From the NCBI RefSeq assembly GCF_014698795.1, contig NZ_JACJTR010000008.1:62001-126000 (forward strand): a DNA stretch of 64,000 nucleotides, in the 5' to 3' direction. The notes beneath the pieces are model-generated. The model did not search any database, was not told the DNA's origin, and was given only the letters and a program-made list of their open reading frames with translations. The position numbers were made by a program, and so were the translations under genes. The stretch is from Nostoc sp. FACHB-892. GTDB taxonomy: Bacteria > Cyanobacteriota > Cyanobacteriia > Cyanobacteriales > Nostocaceae. Shown here piece by piece: positions 61,450-64,000 of this stretch (its first letter is position 1; every line of letters begins with the position of its first letter).

Positions 61450-63054
61450 ATGGTTGCATTTGCTTTAAAACCAAAACAGATAGTTGGAGGCATAGTATCC
61501 ACATCGCTACTTAGTTTAGCGGTCTTAGAGGTTCTTACCACTACAGCGATCGCCAACCCGCCGGCTGCGTCTGTTGAAACTAAGGTGAAAGTGCCTAGTA
61601 CAATGACCTCTGAACCCTTTAATATTAACCGTTACTTAAAAGTACCGCCCAATTTCTCGATCTCTGTTTATGCTCGCATTAAGAAAGCTCGCTTTATGGC
61701 AGTTGCTCCCAATGGGGATCTTCTAGTGTCACAACCGAGTACGGGTAAGGTATTAATTGTCCGGCCAAATGGCAACAAAGACCCAATTATTTCTGACTTT
61801 GTGACGGGTCTACGCAGACCACACGACATTGTGTTTCATAAAATTAACGACACTACATACGTTTATATCTCTGAGACTCATCAAATTAACCGCTTCATCT
61901 ACAAGTTTGGAGATACAATCGCAAAAAATCGCCAAATCGTCATAGCTGGTTTACCAGACAGCAGCACATCAGAACTCAAAGGAGCTTATGGTCACGAACT
62001 AAAAAATATCGCACTTGATGCCAATCACAAACTGTACGTGTCGATCGCCTCTGCATGCAATGCCTGCAAAGAAGATACTGTCAGTAACCCAAAACGTGGT
62101 GCGATTTACCAATACGACGCTAATGGAACTAATCGGCGGCTTTTTGCCCAAGGGTTACGCAATGCCGAAGGATTAGCATTCTTACCTGGCACAAATGACC
62201 TTTGGGTAGTCGTTAATAATCGAGATAACATTGCTTATCCGTTCAACGATAGCACTGGCAATTACGGTAAAATTATCCGTTCTTACGTAGACAACCACCC
62301 GCCAGAGCCGTTCACGAAAGTTCGAGATGGCGGCAACTATGGTTGGCCATTCTGCAACCCCAATCCTGACACATCAACTGGCCTCAACAATATGCCCTTT
62401 GACCGCGACTATCAGTGGAATGCTGATGGAAGTGTTAATTGCAATGCAATGGACAGGATTGATAAGGGTATCCAAGCTCATTCGGCTCCCTTGGGACTAA
62501 CATTCTTACAAAATACCAAGTTTCCCAGCCTGTACTCAAATGGAGTAGTAGCGGGGCTGCATGGTTCATGGAATCGGCAGAAGAAAACGGGCTACAAAAT
62601 ATCTTACTTTCCCTGGAACAGTAATACAAAGACTTTAGGGGAGGAGATGGATTTAGTTAACGGTTGGTTAGTTTCAGCAACGCAACAAGTCTGGGGGCGA
62701 CCGGTGGATATGGCAGTCGATCAGCAAGGTAATTTGTTTATTTCGGATGACTATAGCGGCACTATTTACAAGCTTTCCTACACGCCGTCAGTACAGGTTA
62801 AGGTCTATAGAGATTCTAATTTGACTGGAGTTTCTCAGTCTTTCCCTACAAGTCCAGGAGTATACAAAGCCATTGAAGGTGACTTAAATATTGTTGGGAA
62901 TGACGCTATTAGCTCATTAAGTGTACCACCGGGTAAAGTGGTACGTGTTTGCCAAAATGAAACTGGTGGTCAATGCCGTGAGTTTAGTGCTGGTGATTAT
63001 AAATCTCTTGGAGCTGACTTAGATAACCAAATATCTTTTATAGAGGTTAAATAG
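61450..63054 (+). CDS. Exported PQQ-type sugar dehydrogenase-like protein with beta/gamma-crystallin tail
   Basis: This 534-residue protein has a signal peptide (IVGGIVSTSLLSLAVLEVLT, then IANP). A soluble-glucose/sorbosone-dehydrogenase-like six-bladed propeller follows (residues ~50-440: NRYLKVPPNFSISVYARIKK, GLRRPHDIVF, GYGHEL-like AYGHELKNIALD, QGLRNAEGLAFLPGTNDLWV, GNYGWPFCNPNP). The last ~88 residues form a beta/gamma-crystallin-type domain (YRDSNLTGVSQSFPTSPGVY, GDLNIVGNDAISSLSVPPGK) with a cysteine pair. I infer a periplasmic or extracellular dehydrogenase or sugar-binding protein. AGAGGGAAG upstream supports ATG 61450 over 61408. No PQQ genes lie nearby. Confidence 0.8.
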   Translation: MVAFALKPKQIVGGIVSTSLLSLAVLEVLTTTAIANPPAASVETKVKVPSTMTSEPFNINRYLKVPPNFSISVYARIKKARFMAVAPNGDLLVSQPSTGKVLIVRPNGNKDPIISDFVTGLRRPHDIVFHKINDTTYVYISETHQINRFIYKFGDTIAKNRQIVIAGLPDSSTSELKGAYGHELKNIALDANHKLYVSIASACNACKEDTVSNPKRGAIYQYDANGTNRRLFAQGLRNAEGLAFLPGTNDLWVVVNNRDNIAYPFNDSTGNYGKIIRSYVDNHPPEPFTKVRDGGNYGWPFCNPNPDTSTGLNNMPFDRDYQWNADGSVNCNAMDRIDKGIQAHSAPLGLTFLQNTKFPSLYSNGVVAGLHGSWNRQKKTGYKISYFPWNSNTKTLGEEMDLVNGWLVSATQQVWGRPVDMAVDQQGNLFISDDYSGTIYKLSYTPSVQVKVYRDSNLTGVSQSFPTSPGVYKAIEGDLNIVGNDAISSLSVPPGKVVRVCQNETGGQCREFSAGDYKSLGADLDNQISFIEVK

Positions 63055-63130
63055 CACCACTTGCTGAAGTTTAGATTTTAAATTTTGGATTTTGGATTGA
63101 GTAGTTTAAAATTCAAAATTTAAAAAGGTT

Positions 63131-63319
63131 AGGACTTACGCACTGTACAAATGCATGGTGATATGCATTACCTAAAATAGGAAGTTTTCAGGCTTTTCTT
63201 AATTATCCTGCGATGCCTACGGCGGTAAACTACGTAAATAGACAATGCTGTGCCCTTACGAAAAATATGGTTTTTAACCTTAATCCGTATTTGGTATTGC
63301 TTGTAAATGCTTAAGTCCT
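63131..63319. mobile_element. MITE-like element, copy 2, with 7-bp target duplication
   Basis: 189 bp, inverted relative to 20804-20994. Ends aggacttacgcactgtacaa and (reversed) aggacttaagcatttacaag. Flanked by aaaggtt on both sides (63124-63130 and 63320-63326), a perfect 7-bp duplication. The rest of the 63055-63439 gap is AT-rich with 'ttttaaattttggattttgg' repeats. Confidence 0.85.
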
Positions 63320-63439
63320 AAAGGTTTGAGAGCAAGCGAATTTAAACGGGAGAAAAATTTTATTAATTGCTCCACCTGAAAAAAGGACGGGCAAAATACC
63401 CATCCCAGAAAATTCACTTTTATTCAGATAGCAAAACTT

Positions 63440-64000
63440 TTATTGCACTTGGGTGGGGAAAGCACCAGGTCGCACAGCTATGTTAAGATTTTGCCCATTG
63501 CGACGTAATTCCATACGTAAATCGCCCCCGACTTGGCTATTCTCTACTGCCCTTTGGACACTGCTGGCATCTTTGACTGATTGCCCACCAAGCTTTTGGA
63601 TAACATCGCCAGCACGTATTCCCGCTTTAGCAGCTGGTGAATTTGGTACAACTTGTACAACTAATACACCATTATCTTCATTCATGCTCAAACCGCTATT
63701 GGGATCTGAGTTGATACTTTGTTTTAGCTGAGGTGTTAACCCCACCATTTGAATTCCTAAATAAGGATGTTCTACTTTACCTGTAGCTATAAGTTGATTG
63801 GATATGCGTTGTGCTGTGTTGATGGGAATAGCAAATCCTAATCCTTGTGCCCCTTGAATTATAGCTGTATTCATACCAATTACCTGACCACGGGAATTTA
63901 GCAAAGGCCCGCCAGAGTTACCGGGATTAATGGCTGCGTCGGTTTGAATATACTCTACTCGCTTATCGGCAGCGCCGATTAAATTGCTACTGCGTCCGGT
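63440..64000 (-). CDS. HtrA/Deg serine protease, C-terminal part (N-terminus beyond window)
   Basis: The frame is open to base 64000, so the N-terminus is missing. What remains shows the serine-nucleophile motif [20 protein letters not shown], the barrel end ([19 protein letters not shown]) and one PDZ domain ([40 protein letters not shown]). This matches the cyanobacterial HhoA/HhoB/HtrA trio, which degrades or refolds damaged envelope and thylakoid-lumen proteins. The catalytic His and Asp lie outside. The paralogue cannot be assigned from this part. Confidence 0.93.
   Translation of the reverse strand, partial: TGRSSNLIGAADKRVEYIQTDAAINPGNSGGPLLNSRGQVIGMNTAIIQGAQGLGFAIPINTAQRISNQLIATGKVEHPYLGIQMVGLTPQLKQSINSDPNSGLSMNEDNGVLVVQVVPNSPAAKAGIRAGDVIQKLGGQSVKDASSVQRAVENSQVGGDLRMELRRNGQNLNIAVRPGAFPTQVQ

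Overview
The window is chromosomal DNA from a filamentous, probably heterocyst-forming cyanobacterium of the Nostoc/Anabaena type. Direct signs are the many GCGATCGC (HIP1) octamers, heptamer tandem repeats, a cyanophycinase, ferredoxin-thioredoxin reductase, the division protein Ftn2/ARC6, a CBS-CP12 fusion, a CBS-less GuaB3-type enzyme, a probable Yfr2-family RNA and a PatD-like heterocyst-frequency protein. No prophage, CRISPR array, rRNA or complete insertion sequence was seen. One tRNA (Lys, UUU) is present. Genes lie on both strands in short operons, separated by AT-rich intergenic DNA full of small palindromic elements.

Layout. 1-10.5 kb: a truncated membrane-anchored WD40 protein, a 1419-residue secreted DUF4347/beta-helix/RTX protein, rpiA, a small membrane protein, an SLH-domain protein and a repeat-rich anchored protein. 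11-17.5 kb: CBS-CP12; the LPS-export cluster lptA-lptB-lptF; DUF309 overlapping ferredoxin-thioredoxin reductase; a type II thioesterase; and exbB-exbD divergent from an unusual TonB. 19.5-28 kb: small cupin and SRPBCC-like proteins, cyanophycinase, a decayed glycosyltransferase, a dihydroorotase-like protein lacking metal ligands, a double histidine phosphatase and a small secreted protein. 28-36 kb: a CNNM/CBS membrane protein, an orphan histidine kinase, a duplicated SIMPL protein, RelA/SpoT and PatD. 37-46 kb: a Calx-beta/RTX protein, a predicted 34-residue membrane protein with its own promoter and terminator, cysH, an SbcD-like nuclease, a YdcF-like protein, GuaB3, a Yfr2-like RNA upstream of trxA, and marC. 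46.7-52 kb: nitrilase, class II aldolase, Uma2, tRNA-Lys, aldose epimerase and pdhA. 53-64 kb: Ftn2, a transposase relic, patatin, tsaE, YvcK/CofD-like, ruvC, a sugar dehydrogenase with a beta/gamma-crystallin tail, and the end of an HtrA protease.

Functional links. Redox and Calvin-cycle control genes recur (CBS-CP12, ferredoxin-thioredoxin reductase, trxA, aldolase, rpiA). Envelope functions cluster too: Lpt export, Ton energisation, and secreted RTX and SLH proteins. Nitrogen and stress physiology are represented by cyanophycinase, PatD and RelA/SpoT.

The most notable non-genic content is a set of short non-autonomous mobile elements. One family has two full copies, in opposite orientation, each with a perfect 7-bp target duplication. 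Another is nested inside an older palindromic repeat. A third repeat supplies the stop codon of two unrelated genes. The best candidate for an undescribed gene is the 34-residue membrane protein at 39.8-40.0 kb. All functions come from reading motifs; no database search was run.
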